This document shows positions 15,778 to 24,642 of a DNA stretch of 64,000 nt, in pieces; position 1 is the first letter of the stretch, and each line of letters starts with the position of its first letter. A program made the translations under genes and the position numbers. The stretch is from NCBI GenBank assembly GCA_051439375.1, contig JBFRWB010000210.1, forward strand, positions 1-64,000, read 5' to 3'. Source of the DNA: JBGTGT01 sp051439375 (GTDB lineage: Bacteria > Cyanobacteriota > Cyanobacteriia > Cyanobacteriales > Microcystaceae). The notes below the pieces were generated by a model. The model searched no databases. It saw only the letters and a list, made by a program, of their open reading frames with translations, and was not told the DNA's origin.

Positions 15778-17511
15778 TTAAAATTCTAACTGTAAATCAG
15801 ACAAAATGCTAGAAATCGTTTCAGGTGTTCCTTGCCGTAAATAGCCGCCATTGGCATCAGCAATTGATTGTAAAACCTGCGGGTTAAAATCCCCTTTATT
15901 GCCATAACCAATGGTAAAAACAGCAATTCTTTGATCGGACTTAAAGCCACTTTTTTCTAACTCTTGATTCAGTTGACCTAAAGAGAGCCGAGAACCACTA
16001 TCATCCCCATCGGTTAAGACAATAATCGCATTAATCGCATCGGGATCAAGATTTTGCTGTAACCAATTGCGTCCCGATAAAATAGCATCATATAAACTTG
16101 TTCCCCCTGATGCTCGTAGGGAACTAATAAATTGTAAACCTTTCGCTTTCCCTTCTGGTGTTCCTTCTACAATCACCGGCTCACGAATTACAGAGTCAAA
16201 ATCAATTAAAGCAATTCGTTCTTTTGTCCCTAAACTATCAACATAAAATTTTAAAGTTTGCTGTACTGAAGGTAACTTATTCCCTCCCATTGATCCCGAT
16301 GAATCGACCACTAACACCACTTGTGAGGGTTTTTTCGCATAGTTTTGCCATGAGGATAACATAGCTTCTACAACTTCTGGTTGAGGTGGCCGTAAGGAAT
16401 CATAATTCGCATTGGGATCAACCCCAAATTGAGGAGAAAACTTGTTACCTAATTCTATCCCCGGAATCCCTGGCCGTAACCCTAAATTAACCACAATTTG
16501 TTGCGCTTGAGGCGATCGCATAAATTCTATCACTTTCTGAGCAGCCGCTTTTTCTGACTCACTCACCCAAGGTGCATTGGGTAAAATTGCTCGCATATTA
16601 GAGGTAAAAGTAGCTTTTGGATAAATAGCTTCATAGCGAGTCTGAGTCGTTCCACCTTCGCTATTGGCTGCAATAACAGAAGATTCATAAACAGAGGCAA
16701 CAGATGCCCAAAATACCCCATTTTTAACCATATCTTTGGCTAAAGAATGGGTAGAAATTCCGTAACGGGTGATTTTACCCTGTATTTTCTGGACTTGCTC
16801 TTGGTATTTCTGCACGTCAGCGACGGTTAATTGTTCAGGAGGGACTTGAGAAACAGAGGCAAATTGAGCCACAAGGGTTTGTAAGCCAGAATTGGAGCGA
16901 GTCGGCGCAGTATGGACAAAATGAATTGTTAAAGGCGGATCATTGGGGTTAAGATCCTGATGGGTTTTCGCAGACACTAAACTGGGGTAAAGATCAGCTT
17001 GTTGACGAATTCCTTGGGATACCTCGGAAGAAGCCATAAAAACCATCGGACTGTGGGCTAACAAAGGAGCATCCGTAATTTGAGGGATATAGTCTTGTCC
17101 GGGGAAAATTTGGTTAATTTTGTAGAGAAGTTGGGCATGATAGATTTCTCCATCTACGGAGATGAGGGTGGGAAATTGGGGATCGGTTTCAGGTAATGTT
17201 CCCTGTTTGAGTTGCTCTGCTAAACTAATAACCGTTGACACTACATCACCGCTTCCTTTCCCTTCACAAGTTAGATAAAAAGCTTCCCCGTTGTCTGTTT
17301 TTGGCTTTTGTCGGTTAAATTGATTGGCAGCTTGGTTACAAAATTCTTCTAATGCACTTCCTACCAAAAATTTTACTTCAAATCCTTGACGAGAAGCATT
17401 ATTATTGCCTTGAGAAGAGGAATTATTAGGCTCACAAGCGGCTAAAAATGAAAGACTTGCAGCGAAGGTTAAGGTTAACAATTGGTTAAAACTAAGCTTA
17501 TTTTTTTTCAT
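15778..17511 (-). CDS. Lipoprotein with substrate-binding and von Willebrand A domains
   Basis: The 577-residue product has a lipoprotein signal (SFLAAC, lipidated Cys26). Residues ~45-370 form a periplasmic binding-protein fold with an APTRSNSGLQT loop. A VWA domain occupies roughly 395-577, with the MIDAS motif DSSGSMGG and later ILTDGDDSG. VWA domains bind partner proteins through a metal ion. Fusion with a solute-binding fold is unusual and suggests ligand sensing coupled to assembly at the membrane. First gene of the 17511-13830 minus-strand set, followed after 14 bp by the coiled-coil membrane protein. Biological role not known to me. Confidence 0.8.
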   Translation of the reverse strand: MKKNKLSFNQLLTLTFAASLSFLAACEPNNSSSQGNNNASRQGFEVKFLVGSALEEFCNQAANQFNRQKPKTDNGEAFYLTCEGKGSGDVVSTVISLAEQLKQGTLPETDPQFPTLISVDGEIYHAQLLYKINQIFPGQDYIPQITDAPLLAHSPMVFMASSEVSQGIRQQADLYPSLVSAKTHQDLNPNDPPLTIHFVHTAPTRSNSGLQTLVAQFASVSQVPPEQLTVADVQKYQEQVQKIQGKITRYGISTHSLAKDMVKNGVFWASVASVYESSVIAANSEGGTTQTRYEAIYPKATFTSNMRAILPNAPWVSESEKAAAQKVIEFMRSPQAQQIVVNLGLRPGIPGIELGNKFSPQFGVDPNANYDSLRPPQPEVVEAMLSSWQNYAKKPSQVVLVVDSSGSMGGNKLPSVQQTLKFYVDSLGTKERIALIDFDSVIREPVIVEGTPEGKAKGLQFISSLRASGGTSLYDAILSGRNWLQQNLDPDAINAIIVLTDGDDSGSRLSLGQLNQELEKSGFKSDQRIAVFTIGYGNKGDFNPQVLQSIADANGGYLRQGTPETISSILSDLQLEF

Positions 17512-17780
17512 CCGTTTTTTCCTCTGGAAAAATAATACAGTAGCTAGTTATGGTAATTATTCTAACACTGTCTTTTAAGTAATCCTGATCGGGTAAGAAC
17601 TTTTCCCCAAGTTTAATCGCTAAACTACATCCTATTTGAGAACCAAAGTTTTAACCTAATATTCCCTGTTTTCCGTTTTCTATTTCTTTCGTCTTCACAA
17701 ATTACTATTTTTCTTCTTTAGTTTCCTAATAATTTTGCACCCAGAAGTTATGGCTAAGTATTTTAATTCTATTCAAATTT

Positions 17781-18170
17781 TTAAGCGGCCTTTGAATTCT
17801 CTATGTCTCCATAAACTTCTTGATCTAAAACACATTGTACGAAACAGGCTGCTACAGTAACAGGGAAAGTCGATGATCCTAACGCATGATAATAGGAAGG
17901 ATCACCAGATGAATCGAGTTGAAATGCAACTAATAACTGCTTAGTAATATTGCTTTGTCTCCAAGTCCGTTTTAAAAGGGGAGAGATATTAGTAAATTCA
18001 TCAATGGAGTTTTTAAAAATAAAATGAGGATGCTCTCTGTTACTCACATCAATAATTACTACACCTCGTTTTCCTTCCAAATTCTGCATAGCAAACCAAG
18101 CAATCAACGAATAATTGCACTGTAAAAATTTATCTCGATATTTATAAGAGTCGAAGGGATTTTTATCCAT
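17781..18170 (-). CDS. Hypothetical protein, 129 aa
   Basis: A soluble protein starting MDKNPFDSYKYRDKFLQCNYSL with no signal or membrane helix. It contains several aromatic and Cys residues (AACFVQCVLDQE) and a beta-like GVVIIDVSN stretch. I do not recognise a domain. It stands alone: 269 bp from the VWA gene upstream region and ~300 bp from cobS. An upstream hairpin at about 18246-18264 lies outside the gene. Length and codon use support a real gene; function unknown. Confidence 0.5.
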   Translation of the reverse strand: MDKNPFDSYKYRDKFLQCNYSLIAWFAMQNLEGKRGVVIIDVSNREHPHFIFKNSIDEFTNISPLLKRTWRQSNITKQLLVAFQLDSSGDPSYYHALGSSTFPVTVAACFVQCVLDQEVYGDIENSKAA

Positions 18171-18479
18171 AAAAAATAACTCCTCAAAACGTTTGGCTGA
18201 TATCCTAGCTGAAAAAAGTTGAGTTTATAATCCTAGTACTAGGGTAAGGGGGTTGATCCCCTTTTACTGTGATTGATCCAACATCCTTGTTGTGATCTCG
18301 ATCATATTAGACCCATTAGACTTCTTGCAGAAGTAAGGCAAAAGCCACAAGTTACGTATTTAAAAGTAGGAGTAATAGACAAGATACAGGGTTAAATTGA
18401 TTAGCTAATGATTGATGCAAGGGGTCTATTACTCTTATCAATTCTATCTGAGTCTATGATTGATTTTTTTCACTGTTTT
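18171..18479. other. Intergenic stretch with hairpin and inverted repeat
   Basis: No gene recognised. It holds AAGGGG-GTTGAT-CCCCTT followed by TT (18246-18263) and a perfect 11-bp inverted repeat, GAGTAATAGAC (18370-18380) with GTCTATTACTC (18424-18434). The first could terminate a plus-strand transcript, but no plus-strand gene precedes it; a small RNA is possible but unsupported. Confidence 0.4.
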
Positions 18480-19250
18480 TCAATTAGCGATCGCAACAAA
18501 AAAACACAGAAAAATCGCTTCTGTCCATTCTACCACCGCACCATAACTATCTCCTGTATGTCCTCCTAACTGACGAGCAAACCAAAATCCTGTTAATAGG
18601 GCAATTCCACTGCCACCCAAAATTGTTAAACTAATTAATACAGACTTTTTCAATAAAAAACAGGCACAAATTAAGATAAATAAGCCTAGGCTAATATCTT
18701 GGGGAACTTTGAGATAACGTTTATGAAATGCGCCTTTTCCTGTCGGTTTAAGATAGGGATAAGCTGCGATCGCTACCACCTGTCCCCAACGTCCCCATCC
18801 TGTCGTTAAACATAATCCGATACTTCTCAATTCAGTTAATTCGTTTAAAGCAGACCATTTTAAAAGCAATAAGATAATGGCAGCGATGACTCCATAAGCT
18901 CCTACCACACTATCTTTCATTACCACCAATTTTCTGTCTTTTTCAAGCACTGCCAACCCGTCGGCTGTATCGATCACCCCATCTAAATGTAATCCCCCCG
19001 TTATTTTTATCCACACAGCAATCAGAATGGCACTACGAAGGGATAAAGGAATTTGTAAAAAAGTGCAAATTTGATCAACAATAATTAAGCAAAGTCCGAT
19101 TAAAATACCGATCAAAGGACACCATCTAGCAATGCGGGTAAAATCTAAACTATTAAGTGTGGGAAGAGGAATAGTTGTATAAAAAATGACCGCAGCCAAG
19201 AAAGAATTAAGAAGATTAGTTAAAAAATTGATAGGTTTATAATTTGACAT
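18480..19250 (-). CDS. cobS: Adenosylcobinamide-GDP ribazoletransferase (cobalamin-5'-phosphate synthase)
   Basis: Joins adenosylcobinamide-GDP and alpha-ribazole (phosphate), the last assembly step of (pseudo)cobalamin. The 256-residue protein is an integral membrane enzyme of normal length. It carries the family signatures GGLHLDGVIDTADGLAV, with the Asp-rich metal site, and LVVMKDSVVGAYGVIA; GHTGDSYGAVVEWTE is near the C-terminus. The start overlaps the end of the small membrane gene 19237-19455 by 14 bases, indicating coupling. No other cob genes are adjacent. Confidence 0.92.
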   Translation of the reverse strand: MSNYKPINFLTNLLNSFLAAVIFYTTIPLPTLNSLDFTRIARWCPLIGILIGLCLIIVDQICTFLQIPLSLRSAILIAVWIKITGGLHLDGVIDTADGLAVLEKDRKLVVMKDSVVGAYGVIAAIILLLLKWSALNELTELRSIGLCLTTGWGRWGQVVAIAAYPYLKPTGKGAFHKRYLKVPQDISLGLFILICACFLLKKSVLISLTILGGSGIALLTGFWFARQLGGHTGDSYGAVVEWTEAIFLCFFVAIAN

Positions 19251-19455
19251 TAGACTCCTTATACTTTTTAAAAGTCTTACTTCCTAACGGTAAACTCACC
19301 TTTTTCTTTCGTCTGATTCCTTTAGAAAGATAGGCTAAGATGAAGGTTGTAAATCCCATCATGGTGAATTCGTAGGATTGGGTTAATCCTAGAACGGTTA
19401 AAATAATTAGGGGTAAAATCCATTTAAAAGATACAGTCGTTTTTGAACTGGACAT
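19237..19455 (-). CDS. Small membrane protein upstream of cobS
   Basis: I start at the ATG complementary to 19453-19455, giving 72 residues beginning MSSSKTTVSFKWILPL; the frame extends to 19515 but with a less likely Cys-rich head. Two hydrophobic segments (WILPLIILTVLGL and FTMMGFTTFILAYL) are followed by a Lys/Arg-rich cytoplasmic tail. Its end overlaps cobS by 14 bases, so the two are cotranscribed. No known family recognised. Confidence 0.5.
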   Translation of the reverse strand: MSSSKTTVSFKWILPLIILTVLGLTQSYEFTMMGFTTFILAYLSKGIRRKKKVSLPLGSKTFKKYKESNVKL

Positions 19456-19617
19456 AGTATAAGATAGGAGATTATTTGTACAGTTGTAGGGGCAGGTTTT
19501 GACAGGCGTATTCATGTAAAGCTGACATTTATTGGCTTAACTGACCCTTGAGCTATGATTCAATTCTCTAAAATTTAACATTTAATCCGCTTATTATCAT
19601 CCATTAACATCTTAATT

Positions 19618-20289
19618 ATGCAGCAAACCTCATTAAATTTAATTGCGATCGCTATTTTTGCCATGACTCTTTCTGCTTTACTGAGTCCTGTTTTTAATAT
19701 TTCTCCTTTTGTTCCAGCAACCGCTACCTTTGGCATCTTAGGACTCATTACCATTGATACCCTGAGTCTAGAAAATAAAGGAATTAACTTAATTTTAGAC
19801 CTATTTGCCTCATCAGAGCAGCGTCAGCGAGTTATTCACCACGAAGCGGGTCATTTTCTTGCTGCTTATTATTTAGGCATTCCCATCACCGACTATACGT
19901 TAACCGCTTGGGAAAGCATTAGAAAGCAAAAACAAGGTCAAGGTGGCGTTGAATTTAATAGCGAATCAATTTTAAACCAAAGCAAAGATTTACAGCAATT
20001 TCCTCTTATTCTAGAGCGTATTGGAATTGTTTTAATGGCGGGGATTGCCGCCGAAAAAGAGCTTTATGCAGATACAGAAGGCGGAACAGATGATCGACAA
20101 CAACTGAGACAAATTTTAAGCACAGCAGGGGTTAGAAACGAAGAATTTGCTCAAAAAGAAAGTTGGTCGCTCTTACAGGCTAAAAACCTGATCTCAAGAC
20201 ATCAAGCTGCTTATAATGCTTTAGTAGAAGCCATGAAGCAACGCCTATCCGTGGAAGATTGCTACAAGATTTTAGGGCAATACGAGTAA
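19618..20289 (+). CDS. FtsH-like M41 peptidase domain without AAA module
   Basis: The 223-residue protein has two N-terminal hydrophobic helices (about 8-24 and 33-47) and then a peptidase M41-like domain. The zinc motif is HEAGH (His75-Glu76-x-x-His79), and GGTDDRQQL provides the expected third acidic ligand. FtsH has an AAA ATPase between membrane helices and peptidase; here it is absent. Such stand-alone membrane peptidases are known in cyanobacteria and plastids. Without the ATPase it may act on unfolded or membrane substrates by itself or join an FtsH complex. Substrate unknown. Confidence 0.75.
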   Translation: MQQTSLNLIAIAIFAMTLSALLSPVFNISPFVPATATFGILGLITIDTLSLENKGINLILDLFASSEQRQRVIHHEAGHFLAAYYLGIPITDYTLTAWESIRKQKQGQGGVEFNSESILNQSKDLQQFPLILERIGIVLMAGIAAEKELYADTEGGTDDRQQLRQILSTAGVRNEEFAQKESWSLLQAKNLISRHQAAYNALVEAMKQRLSVEDCYKILGQYE

Positions 20290-20316
20290 CTGTGCAGAAA
20301 TCCGAACCTCAAATAA

Positions 20317-20345
20317 TGTCAATTCTGAGCAGGATTGGCTATACT
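20317..20345 (+). promoter_or_regulatory. ssrA: Promoter candidate for ssrA
   Basis: TATACT (20340-20345) lies 17 bp after TGTCAA (20317-20322), an acceptable sigma-70 layout. It sits 16 bp before the mature tmRNA 5' end, leaving a short leader removed by RNase P. Confidence 0.35.
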
Positions 20346-20361
20346 GTAAAAAGTGAACTAA

Positions 20362-20758
20362 GGGGCCGCCCCGGTTTCGACAGGTTGGCGAAATCTTGCC
20401 CGTGATTCAGGTCGAGAGTGAGTCGTCTCTCGCAAATCAAAGACTCAAAACAAATGTAACTGCGAAAAATAACGTCGTAGCTTTCAATCGCGTCGCTGCT
20501 GCTGTAGCGTAAACTTATCTCAAAACAAGAGATTGCGATTCTCTGTAAGTCTGACTCCGTTAAAGACACAGAGGCATAACCCTAACGGATGCACCGTCTA
20601 GTTACTTCTGGTTGACTCTTCGGTAAAGACTTCACTAGAACATCCTGTCGTCAGGGATAATTGACGATTCCTGCTCTGAGGATTAGAAGAGCTAAACCTG
20701 TGAATGAGCGGAAAGTCAATACCCAGTCTGGACAGCAGTTCGACTCTGCTCGGCTCCA
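20362..20758 (+). ncRNA. ssrA: tmRNA (transfer-messenger RNA)
   Basis: Rescues stalled ribosomes and tags the unfinished protein for proteolysis. The 5' end GGGGCCG pairs (one G-U) with 3' CGGCTCC plus a discriminator A. The T-loop is TTCGACTCTG. The tag frame runs GCG 20462 to TAA 20510-20512 and encodes AKNNVVAFNRVAAAVA, ending in the small hydrophobic residues that ClpXP-type proteases recognise. The 3' CCA is not encoded (TCT follows), so it must be added by nucleotidyltransferase. One-piece form, not the split permuted form of some cyanobacteria. Confidence 0.95.
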
Positions 20759-20875
20759 TCTTATTCCATTTATTTATAGCAATGCCCATGATTACAAAAG
20801 AGAATCGTGGGTATTTAATTATCAATTGCTAGATATAATTAAAACTGAGTTAAATTAACATAGGAGACTCTTATT

Positions 20876-21571
20876 ATGTCCGATGTTGCTAAGATTTTAC
20901 TGGTAGATGATGAACCCGGTATTCGGGAATCGGTTAAAGCACTTTTAGAGTTGAGCGAAGACTTAATAGTGAAAGATGCTAGTAATGCAAATGAAGCTTG
21001 GGATTGGCTGCAACAAGAGATCCCTGATTTGATTATTTCCGATATTATGATGCCAGAGGTGGATGGTTATCAATTTTTAGAAAAAGTTCGCAATGATTCC
21101 CGTTATCAATCCTTACCTGTCATTTTCTTAACTGCTCGTGGCATGACTTCTGATCGCATTCAAGGTTATGATGCAGGATGTGATGCTTATCTATCTAAAC
21201 CGTTTGATCCCGATGAATTGGAATCTCTAGTTAAGAATATTATCAAAAGACGAAAAGCCAATGAAGTCTCTCAAAGCGATGATAGTAAATTAGATGAAAT
21301 TTACCAAGAATTGTTGGAGATTAAACAAAAAATGAATAGTACAGGGGGAATGACTACGACACCTCCTCCTTTTCAAATTGATTTAACCCCTAGGGAAAAA
21401 AGTGTTTTAGACTTGGTTGCAGAAGGGTTAATGAACAAAGAAATTGCTGCACGATTAAACACAAGTGTTAGAAATGTAGAAAAATACGTTAGCCGTCTTT
21501 TTAGCAAAACAGGAACAAATAGTCGTACTGAATTGGTAAGATTTGCTTTGAAACATGGATTAACTCAGTGA
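20876..21571 (+). CDS. NarL/LuxR-type response regulator, Ycf29/Rre1-like
   Basis: A 231-residue two-domain transcription factor. The receiver (about 5-122) has the acidic pair Asp11/Asp12, phospho-acceptor Asp56 in ISDIMMPEVDG, Thr86 and Lys108 (SKPF). A linker follows, and the C-terminal LuxR-type helix-turn-helix (about 165-228) includes LTPREKSVLDLVAEGLMNKEI. The sequence resembles the Ycf29/Rre1 regulator of cyanobacteria and red-algal plastids, partner of Hik2. AGGAG (20862-20866), 9 bases before the ATG, supports the start. No histidine kinase is nearby. Orthology is from memory. Confidence 0.85.
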   Translation: MSDVAKILLVDDEPGIRESVKALLELSEDLIVKDASNANEAWDWLQQEIPDLIISDIMMPEVDGYQFLEKVRNDSRYQSLPVIFLTARGMTSDRIQGYDAGCDAYLSKPFDPDELESLVKNIIKRRKANEVSQSDDSKLDEIYQELLEIKQKMNSTGGMTTTPPPFQIDLTPREKSVLDLVAEGLMNKEIAARLNTSVRNVEKYVSRLFSKTGTNSRTELVRFALKHGLTQ

Positions 21572-21603
21572 TTAGTTAAAATGCTCTATCAGTTTTTATC
21601 CTG

Positions 21604-22071
21604 TTATAAAAAGCGACTTAAATCAAACTCTTCGGTGGGATTGTTATTCAGATTAAGACGTTCTTGATTAAGAATCAATAATAATCTTTCTGTATAGTCA
21701 ACTGAACCTCTTAATTGTTCTTGTAACTTTTGTAAACCCCCATTGGCATATTCTTCAAATAATTGTACCCGTTGTTGTTCTGCTTCTGCATCCAAAGAAG
21801 AAATAATTTTCGGATCTTGGGTATCAACGATTGCTAATAATTTTATTAAAGGATCATAGCCTCTTGATTGAAAAACCTCTAAGCTGATAGGAGAGGGTTC
21901 TTTGGCGATCGCAGTTAAAGATAACCGTTGTTGATAGTTTGCCCCTAAAACGGCTGCAAAGGCCATGACATCTGCATAGGTTTGAAAAGGGCCGTTCCCT
22001 TCGTCAAAGTCTGCTAACGCTTTTACCAAGTCTGCTTTATCTTTAGCAATACGAATTCGATAAACTGCCAT
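21604..22071 (-). CDS. Dnd-system-associated protein 4-like protein
   Basis: A 155-residue soluble protein. RIAKDKADLVKALADF near the N-terminus, GPFQTYADVMAFAAVLGA, VFQSRGYDPLIKLLAI, FEEYANGGLQKLQEQLRG and the terminal EEFDLSRFL fit the family I know as DNA phosphorothioation-associated protein 4. None of dndABCDE/dndFGH is in the window, so it is a solo copy here. Function in phosphorothioation is itself unproven. The assignment is from pattern memory and should be checked against that profile. Confidence 0.55.
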   Translation of the reverse strand: MAVYRIRIAKDKADLVKALADFDEGNGPFQTYADVMAFAAVLGANYQQRLSLTAIAKEPSPISLEVFQSRGYDPLIKLLAIVDTQDPKIISSLDAEAEQQRVQLFEEYANGGLQKLQEQLRGSVDYTERLLLILNQERLNLNNNPTEEFDLSRFL

Positions 22072-22131
22072 CTTTTATTAAAAGTATCGAACAATTTTTT
22101 TTGCTACTTATGATTATAGCCTATCAGGGAA

Positions 22132-24639
22132 TTATTGCCAATTTCCAACTAAAATATAGGTAGCCCAAATATGGGGATCTTTGTAAGTTTTAAAGAGTTT
22201 TTTTTGTGCCTGATGTAAGGCTTGAGCTTTGGTAAGATTAGGTTGATAAAGTAATGGGTAAAACTCAGCCATTAAGTCTGTATTTGCTTGATCATCGGCA
22301 CGCCAAAGGGTAGATAAGGTACTTTTTGCCCCGGCTTTAATGGCCATTCCTGCTAATCCTAAAACAGCCCGATTATCACCTTGTGCTGTTTCACAAGCAC
22401 TTAAAACTAATAAATCAATGGTTCTTTTTTGCGTATCATTTTTCGGCTCAATTAATTGACTTAAATCGTTGGGATAAATTAATTCTTGGTAGGCAACAAG
22501 ATAGGTTTTTTGAGGGTTTGAGCTAAACACACCGTGGGTTTTCCAATGAATAACTGAAAACTCATTCTTTTGCATTTGCTCTTGAATATTTGCTTTGGTA
22601 AAAGATTCATCGATTAAGCGTTCAGAAAAAGCGTGAAATTCAGCTACCTGATTTAATTCTTCTTCTAGTTTTGTAATTTCTTGAAATCCCTCGGCTTTCC
22701 TAATTCCACCTGTCAAAATAGAGGAATGAGTGGGTGTTGATTGGGGTGGTAAGAGACTGAGGCTGGGAATAACAGCGATCGCATAGTCTTTTTCTAATAA
22801 ATACTTTTCTCCATCATATAAGACTGAAATAGGAATATTGCGAAGTTGTCCATCTAAAATAAAGGCTAAGGTATTGACTTGTGGGTTATCTTTTAAAATA
22901 GGTTCAAGGGGGGTAATTATCCATTGGTAAAGTTGTTGTGCTTTGGGCAAAATTTCTGGGGTGTTTCCTGCGTCTCTAAGATAATTTTGTAAAGTGGTAA
23001 GGGTATCTAACATTTCCTCACTCGACACTTTAATTGACTGATAACCAACTGAGTTATTTTGACGAGGGAGTTGATAGAGAATGGCTAGTTGATCTTTGAG
23101 TTGAATGGGATAAATTAGAATAGATTGGTTATCAAGTATGGGTGCTGTATTGGTTTGTGTGGATAGATCACATTGTAAAAAGTTTTCTAATTCTGCCAGT
23201 TGTAAGGCTTCAATTTGTTGGATGACTTTTGAGAGGGTTTGATTGTTATTATCTGAGGTTTTTGCGGTTAAAAGAAGCTCAATGTAACTACGATATAGGG
23301 GTTCAATTTTATCTCGGAAGGAGAATTGTACATCAGAGTTTAAGGTTAATAAGTCTTGTCGAATCGTTTCAATGGTATTAATGGCTGATTGATAATAGGT
23401 TAAGGCGGTTTCTGGTTGTTGTTGATTTTGGTAAATTCTTCCCAGTTGCCATTGCCATTGATAGGCTAATTCGGGATAAGATTGAGCTAAATATAAGGCT
23501 TCTTTGGTAAATTCTTCTGCTTTATTGGGTTGATCTAAAAATTCATGAAAGCTTCCTAATATTCCTAATGTATGGGATAATAAAAGCGGATCATTTTGTT
23601 GTCTTGCAACTTGAACTGATGTCTTTAACTGTTCTAGAATTGGGGTATAGTCTGGATTGGCTTGTTGTTGGAGAAAACAGGTTTGTGCTGTTGCTAGGGT
23701 TATATTACTTTCAATCAAAAGAGATGGATTAGAGATTAATTCATTTTCAAGGGGTTGAGTTAATTGATAGGCTTCTTGTACTTTATTTTGTTGTAATAAA
23801 ACTTGCAGTGTGTTTAATTTGCTCTTGCGTTTAATATCTTCTGAGGTCGTATTAATTAGGGGTTGATAAGTAGCGATCGCTCTATTATAATAGTTTTGTG
23901 CAGCCTCAGAAATAGGTTTGCTCTCACATTTCCAAGGGTGATAGTCATGACGAGTGTTTTGAATCCTTTCTTGTTGGAGTTTTCCTAATGCTGTATAAGT
24001 GTTTCCTAAGCTGAGTAAAATACTAGGAGCTTGGGTTGTTTCTAGTTTTTCTAAGATAAATTCAGAGGTTTCTAGTTGTCCAAGGTTTCTTAAAATCTCT
24101 CCTAATAGTCCCCATGTTTGTAAGGATAAAGGATTTTTTTCAATTGAAGTCCAATCAATTTGAGTCTCAAGGATCTCTAAGTTAGGATTACTGCACACAT
24201 CGTTTTTTAAGTCTAAAATATTGTTCGTTATTGTGCAAGCTTGTTTAAAAAAGCCTAATTGTTGCAGTCCATTGGCATAATAAAATTGTGTTTGGTTGAT
24301 TAACTTTTGCGAGCTTGTGTTATAGTTGTTGAGGGCTAATTGACAACTTTCAAGAGCATTTTTAACCTGTCCTGATTCTAATTCTAGCTTACAGAGATTA
24401 GTTGCAGTAATGGCTAAATAATTCTGGGTTTGGGGTAACTGCTGTTGGAAAATATTAACGGCTTTTTGATAAGATTGAACAGCTTGATTCAGATTACCTT
24501 GAGAATAAAACATTTCTCCTTGTTTGACCAGTTCTCCTCCTGTTAACTTGGGTTGAGACATTACAGGAAAAGTCAACAAAGCGAAAAAAAGTCCCAGACA
24601 AAAAATACAAATACGTTGAATCCATTTTTGAGGTTTCAT
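22132..24639 (-). CDS. CHAT-domain protein with TPR repeats
   Basis: An 835-residue exported protein. Signal peptide at 1-28 (FCLGLFFALLTFPVMS), then TPR-type helical repeats (e.g. GEMFYSQGNLNQAVQSYQKA and GRIYQNQQQPETALTYYQSA) to about residue 450, and a C-terminal CHAT domain. The caspase-like dyad is visible: His in VIHWKTHGVFSS and Cys in LLVLSACETAQGD. CHAT proteases are related to separase and caspases, and several act on partner proteins recognised through TPRs. It follows the TpsA exoprotein gene after 3 bp, so it is the last gene of the 39082-22132 cluster. Its substrate may be the exoprotein or another surface protein; that is inference. Confidence 0.85.
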   Translation of the reverse strand: MKPQKWIQRICIFCLGLFFALLTFPVMSQPKLTGGELVKQGEMFYSQGNLNQAVQSYQKAVNIFQQQLPQTQNYLAITATNLCKLELESGQVKNALESCQLALNNYNTSSQKLINQTQFYYANGLQQLGFFKQACTITNNILDLKNDVCSNPNLEILETQIDWTSIEKNPLSLQTWGLLGEILRNLGQLETSEFILEKLETTQAPSILLSLGNTYTALGKLQQERIQNTRHDYHPWKCESKPISEAAQNYYNRAIATYQPLINTTSEDIKRKSKLNTLQVLLQQNKVQEAYQLTQPLENELISNPSLLIESNITLATAQTCFLQQQANPDYTPILEQLKTSVQVARQQNDPLLLSHTLGILGSFHEFLDQPNKAEEFTKEALYLAQSYPELAYQWQWQLGRIYQNQQQPETALTYYQSAINTIETIRQDLLTLNSDVQFSFRDKIEPLYRSYIELLLTAKTSDNNNQTLSKVIQQIEALQLAELENFLQCDLSTQTNTAPILDNQSILIYPIQLKDQLAILYQLPRQNNSVGYQSIKVSSEEMLDTLTTLQNYLRDAGNTPEILPKAQQLYQWIITPLEPILKDNPQVNTLAFILDGQLRNIPISVLYDGEKYLLEKDYAIAVIPSLSLLPPQSTPTHSSILTGGIRKAEGFQEITKLEEELNQVAEFHAFSERLIDESFTKANIQEQMQKNEFSVIHWKTHGVFSSNPQKTYLVAYQELIYPNDLSQLIEPKNDTQKRTIDLLVLSACETAQGDNRAVLGLAGMAIKAGAKSTLSTLWRADDQANTDLMAEFYPLLYQPNLTKAQALHQAQKKLFKTYKDPHIWATYILVGNWQ

Positions 24640-24642
24640 AGT

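Noticed and set aside
18246..18263. Hairpin as evidence of a small RNA gene
   Set aside because: No promoter or conserved RNA motif found upstream, so only the hairpin itself is noted.
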